Below, one piece after another: positions 34,352 through 42,524 of a DNA stretch of 64,000 bases. A model generated the notes under the pieces. The model did not search any database. It was not told the origin of the DNA and saw only the letters and a program-made list of their open reading frames with translations. Within the stretch, counting starts at the first letter, position 1. Each line of letters starts with the position of its first letter. Origin of the DNA: CAZABP01 sp964483245 (GTDB taxonomy: Bacteria; Planctomycetota; UBA1135; UBA2386); assembly GCA_964483245.1 (NCBI GenBank), contig CAZABP010000013.1, forward strand, positions 29,885 through 93,884. Direction: 5' to 3'. The position numbers and the translations under genes were made by a program.

Positions 34352-35758
34352 TCAGCGGGCTGCTGCGGCAGCCCGCTGTTGCCGCGCCACATCCAGCGCG
34401 GCGATCCGGTACGCCTCCGCCAACGTCGGAAAGTTGAAGACGTTGTCGACGAACGCCCCGGCTCCGAGGCCGCCGGCGATCGCCATCTGGGCGACGTGGA
34501 TCAATTCGGTCGCACCCTCGCCGATGACGTGGACGCCGAAGATCCGGGCACCGCATGCGTCGGTGACGATCTTCAGCAGCCCCTCGGTGACCCCGGCGAT
34601 CTGCGCGCGCGCGACCTCACCGAACCGCGCCCGGCCGACCAGCACGTCGCCGTGCTGCTCACGCGCCTGCGCCTCGGTCATGCCGACGCAGGAGATCTCC
34701 GGGATCGTGTAGATCCCGATCGGGATCGGCGCCTCGCTGCAGGCGACCGGTTGGCCGAGCGCATGGCACATGGCGCGGCGTCCCTGCTCCATCGAGGCGG
34801 AGGCGAGCGACGGCGGCCCGATGACGTCGCCGGCGGCGAAGATGTGCGGCACCGGCGTGCGCAGCTGCGCATCGACCGGCAGCAGTCCGCGTTCGTTCGC
34901 GCGCAGGCCGGCGGCTTCGATCGCGAGTCCGTCCAGGTTCGCGACCCGGCCGAGCGCGCACAGGAGCTTCTCGCTGCGCAGCTCGCTGCCGTCGTCGAGC
35001 TGCACGACCGCCTCGGCACCGTCGAACACGGCCCGCTCGACCTTGCGGCCGCCGCGATAGCTGCAGCCGGGCTGTGCGCGCAGGCGCGCCACGAGCTCCG
35101 CCGACAGCTCCGGATCGAGGAACGCCAGCGGGCGGTCGGCGCGATCGACGATCGTGACGGCGGTGCCGAGCGACGCGAAGATCGTCGCGTACTCGCAGGC
35201 GATGACGCCGCCGCCGAGCACGAGCAGCGAACGCGGCAGGAACGGCAACGACAGGATCGAATCGCTGTCGAGCAGATGCTCGTGGTCGATCGCGACCTCC
35301 GGGGGCGTGCGCGGCCGGGAGCCGGCGGCGATCAGGATCTGCCGGCCGTGCGCCACGCGGCGTTCGCCGCGCACGCCGCGGATCTCGACCTGATGCGGGT
35401 CCAGGAAACGCGCGCGGCCGTGCCAGAACGTGATCCCGTTCCGTTCGACCTGCGCCGTCATGAACTGGCGGTGGGCGTCGACGACTTCGTCCAGCCGGCT
35501 CAGCAGCGTCGCCATCTTGCGGTCGCCCGGCAGCTCGACGCCGAGCCGGTCGTGCAGCACGCGGAACCGCATCGCGGTCTCGCGCAGGGTCTTGCTCGGG
35601 ATGGTCCCGTGCAGCACGCACTCCCCTCCGGCCGCCGGCTCCTTGTCGATCAGCAGGACGCTCTGGTGTGCCTTGGCGGCGGCGATCGCCGCCTTCTGTC
35701 CCGCCGGCCCGCCACCGATCACGATGACTTCGAATGCACTCGAGGAGGCGCCGCTCAT
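34352..35758 (-). CDS. sthA: Si-specific NAD(P)(+) transhydrogenase (soluble pyridine nucleotide transhydrogenase)
   Basis: 468 residues, ATG 35758. A flavoprotein of the dihydrolipoamide dehydrogenase superfamily that exchanges hydride between NADPH and NAD in the cytoplasm. FAD site VIVIGGGPAGQKAAI; NAD site LLVLGGGVIACEYA; second FAD motif IFAAGDVIGPPSLAS; C-terminal dimer domain with IYTIPEISCVGMTE. The redox motif reads GGECVLHGTIPSK: the first Cys (47) is kept but the second is Thr (52). That feature distinguishes SthA from lipoamide, glutathione and mercuric reductases. Length equals E. coli SthA. Its start overlaps the stop of the upstream HDOD gene (ATGA), so the two are cotranscribed. 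Confidence 0.87.
   Translation of the reverse strand: MSGASSSAFEVIVIGGGPAGQKAAIAAAKAHQSVLLIDKEPAAGGECVLHGTIPSKTLRETAMRFRVLHDRLGVELPGDRKMATLLSRLDEVVDAHRQFMTAQVERNGITFWHGRARFLDPHQVEIRGVRGERRVAHGRQILIAAGSRPRTPPEVAIDHEHLLDSDSILSLPFLPRSLLVLGGGVIACEYATIFASLGTAVTIVDRADRPLAFLDPELSAELVARLRAQPGCSYRGGRKVERAVFDGAEAVVQLDDGSELRSEKLLCALGRVANLDGLAIEAAGLRANERGLLPVDAQLRTPVPHIFAAGDVIGPPSLASASMEQGRRAMCHALGQPVACSEAPIPIGIYTIPEISCVGMTEAQAREQHGDVLVGRARFGEVARAQIAGVTEGLLKIVTDACGARIFGVHVIGEGATELIHVAQMAIAGGLGAGAFVDNVFNFPTLAEAYRIAALDVARQQRAAAAAR
34354..34377. terminator. Hairpin at a convergent gene junction
   Basis: AGCGGGCTGC-TGCG-GCAGCCCGCT, a perfect 10-bp stem followed by GTT on the + strand. It follows the + gene (stop 34330) by 23 bp and overlaps the last codons of sthA on the minus strand. 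Confidence 0.6.
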
Positions 35759-36597
35759 GCGATCGCCTCTACGGCCGCGAGCACCTGCGCCCGCAGCGCC
35801 GCGATCCGCTCGAGGTCTTCCGGATACAGGTTCAGGCCGGCAGCCGCTGCCATGGCCTCGTCGCCAGCCGGCGTGTCGCCCCCGTCCAGCGTCGCGTCGG
35901 CGAACTCGCGCGCGAGTGCCAGCAACTGCTGCATCTCGTGCGCCCCGTCGTCGCCGCGGATCGTCGCCGTGACGAGCGGCGGCAGCTTCCAGACCTCGGC
36001 CGCGCGACCGCCGACCTCGCGGTGGAACTCGGTGACGATCTGGTCGATCTGGGCCGCATCCAGCGCCGGCTCGTGCGCTCCGGTGCCGCGGGTTGCGAGG
36101 GTGGCGAGGGCGCCGAGCACGACCGGCTTGCCGATCTGGTGCAGCAGCCCGCACAGGAACGCCGACTCGACGTGGCGCCGGCGCAGCCGCGCGATCTCGC
36201 GCGCGTATTGCGCGGTCGCGACCGAACTGCGCCAGATGCGTTCGACCAGCTCGCGATGCGCGCGCAGCGAGAAGACCTGCCCATGCACGGCGAGCGCGAA
36301 CGCGATCTCGACCAGCTTGCGCGAGCCGAGCCGACTGACCGCCTGCTGCAGCGTCACGATCGGCTCGACCGGGCGATACAGCGGCGAGTTGGCAACGCGC
36401 AGCAGGTGCCCGGCCAAGGCCGGGTCGCGTTGGATCACCGGCACCAGGTCCCGCACCGCGGTCTCTGCCGATGCGCAGATCGCCGCCAGCTCGTGCGCGA
36501 CTCCAGGCAGCAGCGGCAGCTCGAGCGTGCCGCGGTCGATCCGCTGGCGCAGATCGGCCCGCGTGCGCGCCAGCAGGTCGAGTTCGGTCTTGGCCAT
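35755..36597 (-). CDS. HDOD domain signalling protein
   Basis: 280 residues. The HDOD domain covers about residues 20-215: LPLLPGVAHELAAI, LVPVIQRDPALAGHLLRVAN, SPLYRPVEPIVTLQQAVSRL, GSRKLVEIAFALAVHG and the His of FLCGLLHQIGKPVV. HDOD proteins lack the metal-binding HD pair and act as regulatory scaffolds in stress, motility or c-di-GMP signalling. There is no attached GGDEF, EAL or receiver domain. It overlaps sthA by four bases and so is probably cotranscribed with it; the functional link is unclear. Confidence 0.87.
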   Translation of the reverse strand: MAKTELDLLARTRADLRQRIDRGTLELPLLPGVAHELAAICASAETAVRDLVPVIQRDPALAGHLLRVANSPLYRPVEPIVTLQQAVSRLGSRKLVEIAFALAVHGQVFSLRAHRELVERIWRSSVATAQYAREIARLRRRHVESAFLCGLLHQIGKPVVLGALATLATRGTGAHEPALDAAQIDQIVTEFHREVGGRAAEVWKLPPLVTATIRGDDGAHEMQQLLALAREFADATLDGGDTPAGDEAMAAAAGLNLYPEDLERIAALRAQVLAAVEAIA

Positions 36598-36672
36598 TCC
36601 CCGGAACGGAAGATCGGCATTCGCGACGGCGCAGCCGAAGCCGGTCTGGAATGCGCGGACCTGCGGATCAGG

Positions 36673-37104
36673 TCAGCCGTCGCCGGACGGCGGGCGGCGC
36701 AGGCGCTTCACGTCGGAGCGGCGCTGCTTCCCCTCGCGGCGGCGCGCCTTCCCCCCGGCCGTCGGCCGGGTCGCGACGCGCCGGCGCCGCCGTGCCAGCG
36801 CCGCTGCGAGCAGCTCTTCGAGACCGGCCAGGGCATCCTCGAGATTGCGGGATTGGCTGCGGTGCAGCGAGCGCACGATCCGAAGGCTGCCGTCGGCGAC
36901 GATCCGGTTCTGCAACCGCGCGCGGATCCGCGCGAGCTCGTCGTCGCGCAGGATTCCGGCAGCAGCCGCCAGATCCAGCCGCACTTCGGCGCGGGTCGCG
37001 ACCTTGTTCACGTGCTGGCCGCCCGGACCGCCGCCGGTCGTGAAGCGCGCATCGAGCAACCGCGCCGGAAGCCGGCGTCCGTCCGGCAACACGAGGTCAC
37101 GCAT
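36673..37104 (-). CDS. arfB: Alternative ribosome-rescue factor / peptidyl-tRNA hydrolase ArfB (YaeJ)
   Basis: 143 residues. It hydrolyses peptidyl-tRNA on stalled ribosomes. The catalytic GGQ (residues 28-30) sits in TTGGGPGGQHVNKV, followed by TRAEVRLDL. The C-terminal tail is long and basic (RRRRRVATRPTAGGKARRRE), as required for entry into the empty mRNA channel. There is no stop-codon recognition domain, which separates it from RF1/RF2. Length matches E. coli ArfB (140). The start lies 8 bp inside the upstream kinase gene. Confidence 0.9.
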   Translation of the reverse strand: MRDLVLPDGRRLPARLLDARFTTGGGPGGQHVNKVATRAEVRLDLAAAAGILRDDELARIRARLQNRIVADGSLRIVRSLHRSQSRNLEDALAGLEELLAAALARRRRRVATRPTAGGKARRREGKQRRSDVKRLRRPPSGDG

Positions 37105-38026
37105 CGAGCCACCCCGCGAGCGGTTGCTCCCGCTGCGCAACTGCGCGCGCCAGCAGCGCCGCACCGGCTGCGGCCGAGCGTGCGACCGGAACCGGCGGGG
37201 CCGCGACCCCGGCTTCTGCCAGCGCGCGCGTGAACGACTCCCGCACCCCTGCCACGTGCTGCAGCACGCTGCCGCCGAACGAAACCGCCAGCTGCGCGGG
37301 CTCGAGCCCGGCCGTGCGCGCGGCGCCGAGCGCGAGGCCCGCCAGTCGCCGCCCGCCGGTGGCGAGCAGCTCGGCGGCGACAGCATCTCCACGCTCGGCC
37401 GTGCGGATCACCACCGGCAGCGCGGCGGCCAGCTCCGCGGACGGGACCCGCTGCAGCGCGACTCCGAGCCGGAGCGGCTCCGTGACGCGGAACTCCGCTG
37501 GCAGCACGTCCGTGAGTTCCGTCGGCGGGCCGAGCTGGTCGAGCGCCCGGACCGCGGCGCGCGCTGCTTCCCGCACGAGCTCGTACGCGCTGCCGTCATC
37601 GCTCAGCCAGGGGCCGCGTCCGCCGACCCGGTGCAGCTGGCCAGCCGCGCTGCGGGCGACCGCGAACGAGCCAGTCCCGGCCCAGACGCAGGCGCCCGGC
37701 CCTTCGGCCAGGGCCGCCGCGGCCGCCGCGACGAAGTCCCCCGTCACGCACACCGGCGCAGGCCAGTCTGGAACGGCATCGCGCAGCGACTGGCGCGCGG
37801 CCGGCGACCCGGCGCCGGCCACGGCCAGCACGACGGCCGCAGGCGCGGGCCGATCCACGAGGATCGTGCGCAGCTGCGCACGCAGCCGGGCCCCCGCCTC
37901 AGCCGGCCCGAGCTCGACGAGCTGCACGCCCGGTCCACGCCCCTCACCCAGACACGCCCCGGCACCGTCGAGCAGCGCCCAGGCGGTCTTCGTTCCGCCC
38001 GAGTCGAGGCCGAGGTAGGTGCGCAC
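37097..38026 (-). CDS. BadF/BadG/BcrA-type ATPase, N-acetylglucosamine kinase-like
   Basis: 309 residues with the ASKHA fold: phosphate-1 loop YLGLDSGGTKTAWALLD, phosphate-2 region CVWAGTGSFAVAR, the motif GGRGPWLSDDGSAYELVREA, and adenosine loop VSFGGSVLQHVAG. GGRGPWLSDDGS is characteristic of eukaryotic-type and bacterial GlcNAc kinases. It likely phosphorylates an amino sugar. That would feed the nagA product pathway encoded at 44151, although the genes are not adjacent. Overlaps arfB by 8 bp. Confidence 0.82.
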   Translation of the reverse strand: MRTYLGLDSGGTKTAWALLDGAGACLGEGRGPGVQLVELGPAEAGARLRAQLRTILVDRPAPAAVVLAVAGAGSPAARQSLRDAVPDWPAPVCVTGDFVAAAAAALAEGPGACVWAGTGSFAVARSAAGQLHRVGGRGPWLSDDGSAYELVREAARAAVRALDQLGPPTELTDVLPAEFRVTEPLRLGVALQRVPSAELAAALPVVIRTAERGDAVAAELLATGGRRLAGLALGAARTAGLEPAQLAVSFGGSVLQHVAGVRESFTRALAEAGVAAPPVPVARSAAAGAALLARAVAQREQPLAGWLDA

Positions 38027-38076
38027 GGCCGCAGCTTAGCCACCGCGGAGTATCGTCCGTGCGCTCCGTGCGGCCC

Positions 38077-39909
38077 ATGAACCGTTGCGAACGAATCCCC
38101 CTGATTCATGTGGCGCTATGCCTGCTGCTGTCCCCTGCCGCGGCGGTCGCACAGGCGATCACCTGGAAGATCCCGCCGCGCGGTCTCGTGGAGTGGAAGC
38201 GGACCGAAAAGCTGACCACCCGGGTGCTGGAGACACGCGAGGATCCGGCCCCGCCGGAGAACCCGGACCTGTGGGTGTTCACCGGCCCGCACAACCCGCC
38301 GCTGCTGTTCGCCGCCGAGATCGATCCGCGCACACAGACCTGGGCCGTGCCACCGCGCCAGCTCCGCGACCTGACGCAGTGGCTCGCCTGCGATCTGGAT
38401 CCGACGACGCTCCGCGGCGGGCGGCGCAAGCTCGTCGTGCCGCGCCTGCTGCCGTTCGGCGACCTGCAGGTCTCTCTGCGCGCCGAGAAGCCGGACGCGG
38501 GGCAGCAGCGCCTCGTCGCCGAGATCGTGCAGACGGCGGTCGACCCGGGCCGCGACGGCAAGGCGGACGTGCAGCGGTGGTTCGCCCACGACACGCGCCA
38601 CACGCTGCGCGCGCAGCTCGAGATCGACCGCGAGCTCGATGCCGAAGCCGGGCTGGTGCGCGCCTTCCGCGCAACGTTCACCGGCGAGATCACGTATCCG
38701 CCCGAGCATCCGCGCCGCCGCGCCGAGTTCCGGATCGAAGAGGACTGGAGCGAGGCACGGACGATCGCGAACCGCGGCGAGGAGTTCGAGACGCGCGTCA
38801 TCGATGGGATCCGGCTTGCCGCCGACTGGCTGGAGTCGAAGCTGCCAGCCACGCGCAATCCGGACATGGCGCCGAAGGAGGACGCGGAACACCGCACGTT
38901 CGGCTCCGGCCGGCTCGCGCTGGTCGTGTTTGCGTTGCTGCAGGCCGGGCGCGATCCGAACCGCGAGCCGCTGCAGTCAGCACTCGCCGAGCTGCGCCAG
39001 CGCGAGCTGCGCGACACGTACAGCCTCGCCAGCGCGATCCTCGCGCTCGAGAAGCTGCACGCGCCGGCCGGTGAGCGGGAGCTGCTGCTCACAGGTCGGA
39101 TCGAGACGCCGCTGCCGCGCACGTTGCCGGAGGGCGACCGCGCGCTGATGGCGGACTGGGTCGCGCGGCTGCTCGCCAACGTCGACACCCGGATCGATGC
39201 CGGCTACCGGCGGCGCTGGAACTACGTCGCAGGGCCACGCTTCGACAACTCGAACACGCAGTACGCGCTGCTCGGGTTGCATTCCGCTGCGCTCTGCGGG
39301 ATCGAGATCTCACCGGCGGTCTGGCAGACCGCGGCGGAGCACTGGCTGCAGGAGCAGCAGCTCGAGAAGGGCCGCATGGTTGCGCTGCGCCTGCTCTCGC
39401 TGACGGACCACGAGCGCCTGCTGCTGGGCGAGACTGTCTCGACGTCGGCCGGGCGGCGCACGCAGCCGGGTGGCTTCGCCTATGAGGCCAACGGCCACCC
39501 ACCGACCGGATCGATGACCGCTGCCGGGGTCACCGGGCTGACGCTGTGCGAGGCCGGGCTGCTGCGGTTCAAACGACAGGATCAAACGCTGCTGCACCGG
39601 ATCCGCCAAGGCATCCGCAGCGGGTTCGCGTGGCTCGGCGAGGAGTTCACGGTGCGCGCCAATCCGGGCTTCGCGCCGGCCTGGCCGCATTGGCGGACGT
39701 ACTGGCTGTACTCGATCGAGCGGGCCTGCGAGCTGTCGCGCGTCGCGCTGCTGCAGGATCGCGATTGGTACTTCGAAGGGGCGACGCAACTGCTCGCCTG
39801 GCAGCGCCGCACCGGCGAGGTCTACCCGGGCGGTCTCGACAACACCTGCTTCGCGATCTTGTTCTGGAAGAAGGGAACGCTGCCGGTGTTCACCGGCTCG
39901 GCGCGATGA
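38077..39909 (+). CDS. Exported alpha/alpha-toroid (prenyltransferase/squalene-cyclase-like) protein
   Basis: About 610 residues; ATG 38077 gives a proper signal peptide (MNRCERIPLIHVALCLLLSP). Residues 30-230 are beta-rich and unassigned. From about 250 onward there are paired helices typical of the prenyltransferase/squalene-oxidase repeat fold: RLALVVFALLQAGRDPN, SLASAILALEKLH, NTQYALLGLHSAAL, MTAAGVTGLTLCEAGL, YWLYSIERACEL and DNTCFAILFWKKG. The catalytic DxDD of cyclases is absent, so it is probably a structural or binding relative. Planctomycetota have many of these. It overlaps the following lipoprotein gene by four bases (ATGA). Confidence 0.75.
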   Translation: MNRCERIPLIHVALCLLLSPAAAVAQAITWKIPPRGLVEWKRTEKLTTRVLETREDPAPPENPDLWVFTGPHNPPLLFAAEIDPRTQTWAVPPRQLRDLTQWLACDLDPTTLRGGRRKLVVPRLLPFGDLQVSLRAEKPDAGQQRLVAEIVQTAVDPGRDGKADVQRWFAHDTRHTLRAQLEIDRELDAEAGLVRAFRATFTGEITYPPEHPRRRAEFRIEEDWSEARTIANRGEEFETRVIDGIRLAADWLESKLPATRNPDMAPKEDAEHRTFGSGRLALVVFALLQAGRDPNREPLQSALAELRQRELRDTYSLASAILALEKLHAPAGERELLLTGRIETPLPRTLPEGDRALMADWVARLLANVDTRIDAGYRRRWNYVAGPRFDNSNTQYALLGLHSAALCGIEISPAVWQTAAEHWLQEQQLEKGRMVALRLLSLTDHERLLLGETVSTSAGRRTQPGGFAYEANGHPPTGSMTAAGVTGLTLCEAGLLRFKRQDQTLLHRIRQGIRSGFAWLGEEFTVRANPGFAPAWPHWRTYWLYSIERACELSRVALLQDRDWYFEGATQLLAWQRRTGEVYPGGLDNTCFAILFWKKGTLPVFTGSAR

Positions 39910-40784
39910 CCCGCCGCGTCGTCGGTCCCACGCTGCTGCTGGCGGCACTGTCGGGATGCACCTCGATCTGGCAACCGCCACAGGCGCAGCTCGTGTCGGT
40001 GCCGGTCGAAGTGACGTTCCGGCGGCCGGTGACGGAGCGGCTCGAGCTGTGGCTGCACAGCGGGATCGTGCTGGTCCTGCCGGGACGCGAGCTCACCTGC
40101 GCAGTGGACGTGCGCGTGCATGCCGCAACCCGGGAGCAGGCCCACGCGATCGCCGACCAGATCGGGATCGAACTCGACGAGCCGCAGCACGGGCCGACGC
40201 GGATCCGGACCACGGCCGGCCCGGACGTTCCGCTCGGTGCCGCCAGCATCCGCTATCGGCTGGAGGTGCCACGGCACGTGCCGTTGTCGATCCAGACCGA
40301 CGACGCGCGCGTCGCAGTGCGCGGGTTCGACGGGGAGCTCGTCGTGCGCACGCGGACCGGCGAGGTGGACGCGCGGATTGCCGGAGGTCGCGTTGCGGTC
40401 ACGACGACGAGTGGTCGGATCGATCTGCGTGGCAGCTACACGGCGGCGGAGCTGACGTCGACCGATGGGGAGATCGACGCGATCCTGCCGCGCGCAGAGC
40501 AGGGGCTCGTGCACCTGACGGCGACGACCAGCAGCGCGCCGATCTTCGTCGAGATGGTCGAAGACCGGCGCATGGAGCTGGCGTGGCACACGATGACCGG
40601 CCGGTTGAAGAGCGATTTCCTGATCGAATGGGAGGCGCAGCAGCAGCTCGGTCCGGAGCGGGAGTTGACCTCGGTCGGAACCGTGCATGCCGAGGGGACC
40701 GCGCCGGTCGAGGCGGTGCTGCGCACCGACTCCGGTCCGGTCGAGCTGCGGCGGTTGCCAGGGATGGTGGCGGTGGACGAGTGA
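39906..40784 (+). CDS. Predicted lipoprotein with DUF4097-like beta-helix
   Basis: 292 residues; ATG 39906 overlaps the previous stop. Lipoprotein signal MTRRVVGPTLLLAALSGC. The central region is a beta-helix/adhesin-like array, with short strands repeating a pattern around G-x-L/V-x-L/V: LSIQTDDARVAVRGFDGELV, VRTRTGEVDARIAGGRVAVT, TTSGRIDLRG, LTSTDGEIDAILP. This is the pattern of DUF4097 proteins. Function unknown; cotranscription with the alpha/alpha-toroid gene suggests a joint envelope role. A small hairpin (40787-40802) follows the stop. Confidence 0.72.
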   Translation: MTRRVVGPTLLLAALSGCTSIWQPPQAQLVSVPVEVTFRRPVTERLELWLHSGIVLVLPGRELTCAVDVRVHAATREQAHAIADQIGIELDEPQHGPTRIRTTAGPDVPLGAASIRYRLEVPRHVPLSIQTDDARVAVRGFDGELVVRTRTGEVDARIAGGRVAVTTTSGRIDLRGSYTAAELTSTDGEIDAILPRAEQGLVHLTATTSSAPIFVEMVEDRRMELAWHTMTGRLKSDFLIEWEAQQQLGPERELTSVGTVHAEGTAPVEAVLRTDSGPVELRRLPGMVAVDE

Positions 40785-40786
40785 GC

Positions 40787-40802
40787 AGCCGGCTCGCCGG
40801 CT
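40787..40802. terminator. Short G/C hairpin after a lipoprotein gene
   Basis: AGCCGGC-TC-GCCGGCT, starting 2 bp after the stop at 40784, with no T run. The rest of 40803-40949 holds no gene that I can support. Confidence 0.3.
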
Positions 40803-40949
40803 CAGCGCGAGGGCCAAGCGGCCGATGCTGTCCACGCGCTCCATGCACGCACGCCGCGACCAGCCTGCTCGCAGGCCCCACGCGATCCCCAGCGCCAGCC
40901 ATGCAGACGCTCGCCGCACATCGGCTGTGCGGACAGCGCCGGTCCATGG

Positions 40950-41840
40950 CTACCGGGTTGCGACTCGCTTAGCTCTGCACCCATCCAGTTCGACTGCCAT
41001 TCCCGCCGGCAAGCGCTCTCGGACGAGTTCTCGGTACCGCTTCGCGTAGGTGGTGGCGTCGACACTTCCATCGCGGAACTCATCTCCAAGTCGCTCGAGC
41101 GAGCGCAGCACATTCTCATGGGCGCGGACTTGCCGCTGCCGCTCATCGAGTGGCAGCTCATTGAACGCCTTGATGCGTGCCTCCAAGCCTTCGCTGCGCT
41201 CATGATGGCGAATCTCCTCCCAGACTCCGCTGGCGGCTGCAATATCAGGAAACCGCGCCAAGGAGATCGGGACGATCACATCAACCACCGCACCGTTCTC
41301 CCCGCGGACCATTTGAAACGCGATGAAATCGAGCGAATGGTCTGCTGCGCGCTTCGGAAGAAAGCCGAGCGCCGAATCGACTACAAAGTACCAATCCTCC
41401 TCGATGAGCTTCGCGGCGGCATCATACTTCAACATCGCCACGAACTCGCCGGCCTCGAGGCTACGAGCCGGCAATGCAGCGTCGGTGGATAGATGCTCCA
41501 GATTCCGAATCGTGCCGGATCGCTCCTGCTGAATGCGGCGAATCAGTAGCGTTCGTGCCTCGCCTCTCAATACCCCCAGGTGCGGCACGGACAGCCGACC
41601 GGCAAGCGAGTCAAGACCTTCACCTGCCACGCTCGGCGGATTCACGGTCTCCGACCGGCCTGCTCCAACTCGATCGCTCAGCAGGGGAATCGGGTCGGCT
41701 TCTCCAGTTCGCTCCGCTTGGCGCCGCGCTGGGGGAGGAGAGCCGGATCCGAGCGCGTGCGTGCTCCAGCCAAGCAGCGCCGCGGCAATGCACGTGACCA
41801 CGAGCGCCAATGCCATGAGTGTCCGCGACGCAACAGCCAT
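40950..41840 (-). CDS. Hypothetical exported protein in a lower-G+C patch
   Basis: 296 residues. An N-terminal hydrophobic helix (LMALALVVTCIAAALLGW) serves as signal or anchor. The rest is soluble: EAGEFVAMLKYDAAAKLIEE, DWYFVVDSALGFLPKRAADH, IVPISLARFPDIAAASGVWE and a helical, charged C-terminal region (EARIKAFNELPLDERQRQVR, YAKRYRELVRERLP). Family not recognised. Its ATG shares a base with the stop of the upstream gene (TGATG), so translation is coupled. Codon use is less G/C-biased than neighbours. Confidence 0.65.
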   Translation of the reverse strand: MAVASRTLMALALVVTCIAAALLGWSTHALGSGSPPPARRQAERTGEADPIPLLSDRVGAGRSETVNPPSVAGEGLDSLAGRLSVPHLGVLRGEARTLLIRRIQQERSGTIRNLEHLSTDAALPARSLEAGEFVAMLKYDAAAKLIEEDWYFVVDSALGFLPKRAADHSLDFIAFQMVRGENGAVVDVIVPISLARFPDIAAASGVWEEIRHHERSEGLEARIKAFNELPLDERQRQVRAHENVLRSLERLGDEFRDGSVDATTYAKRYRELVRERLPAGMAVELDGCRAKRVATR

Positions 41841-42391
41841 CAGTCGCAGTTCTCACATTCCCAAGCTGTTGTCCGACTGTAAAGCACGTTGCCACCGCCA
41901 CTGCATTGGATGGTGTGATCCCAGACGTTTGTCTGGCCACAGCCGATCGGTCCGCCACCAATCGCGTACGCGATCGACGTGCCTCCAATCGCAAGAGCAG
42001 AGACGATCTTCCCATCCACGACGATCTCAGCTGTGTCGTTCGCGCAGCAAACGCCAACGCCACAAGCCGCATTGTAAGTGTACTTCACGGACTGACCTCC
42101 GGCGTAGCAGAACCTGGGTTCACTGCACAATGGATCATTCGGGAGAACACATCGGCCGTTGGAGCCATCCGTCCAGCTTACTACTGTGGGACTGACGCAC
42201 GACCCATTGGGAGGGCACGGCGTTTGAGTCACATTGTTGAACAGCTGCTTGATCTTGCACGTGCAGTTCCGGAGCAATGCTGAGGGCGGCGCATCCGAAG
42301 CTGCCGCAGCGCTTGCAGGCGCATGCGCGCCAATGCCCACGAAGAACCCTGCGAGCGCAATTGCAGAAAACAGCGGCAGCATTGGATTCAT
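41840..42391 (-). CDS. Hypothetical Cys-rich secreted protein
   Basis: 183 residues from ATG 42391, which has GGAG nine bases upstream. Signal peptide MNPMLPLFSAIALAGFFVGI. The mature part holds many cysteines (CTCK, TPCPPNGSC, GRCVLPNDPLC, FCYAG, CGVGVCC, CENC), implying several disulfides, with Gly/Ser-rich loops. Family unknown. Together with the following gene it forms a two-gene unit whose lower G+C suggests transfer from elsewhere or relaxed codon use. Residue composition argues for an extracellular location. Confidence 0.65.
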   Translation of the reverse strand: MNPMLPLFSAIALAGFFVGIGAHAPASAAAASDAPPSALLRNCTCKIKQLFNNVTQTPCPPNGSCVSPTVVSWTDGSNGRCVLPNDPLCSEPRFCYAGGQSVKYTYNAACGVGVCCANDTAEIVVDGKIVSALAIGGTSIAYAIGGGPIGCGQTNVWDHTIQCSGGGNVLYSRTTAWECENCD

Positions 42392-42524
42392 GACCCTAAA
42401 CTCCAGGGGTTGTGAGGTTGCGCGGATCACTTAGTCGAGGACGAGGATCCATGGACTGCGGTCGAGACTAGCGGCGTTTGGACGCAGTGGCAAGGATCTA
42501 GAGGCTGGGTGCAGGCCCTACGTC

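Noticed and set aside
34379..38080. 1233-residue open frame on the + strand
   Set aside because: Antisense to sthA, HDOD, arfB and the sugar kinase, all of which have conserved motifs.
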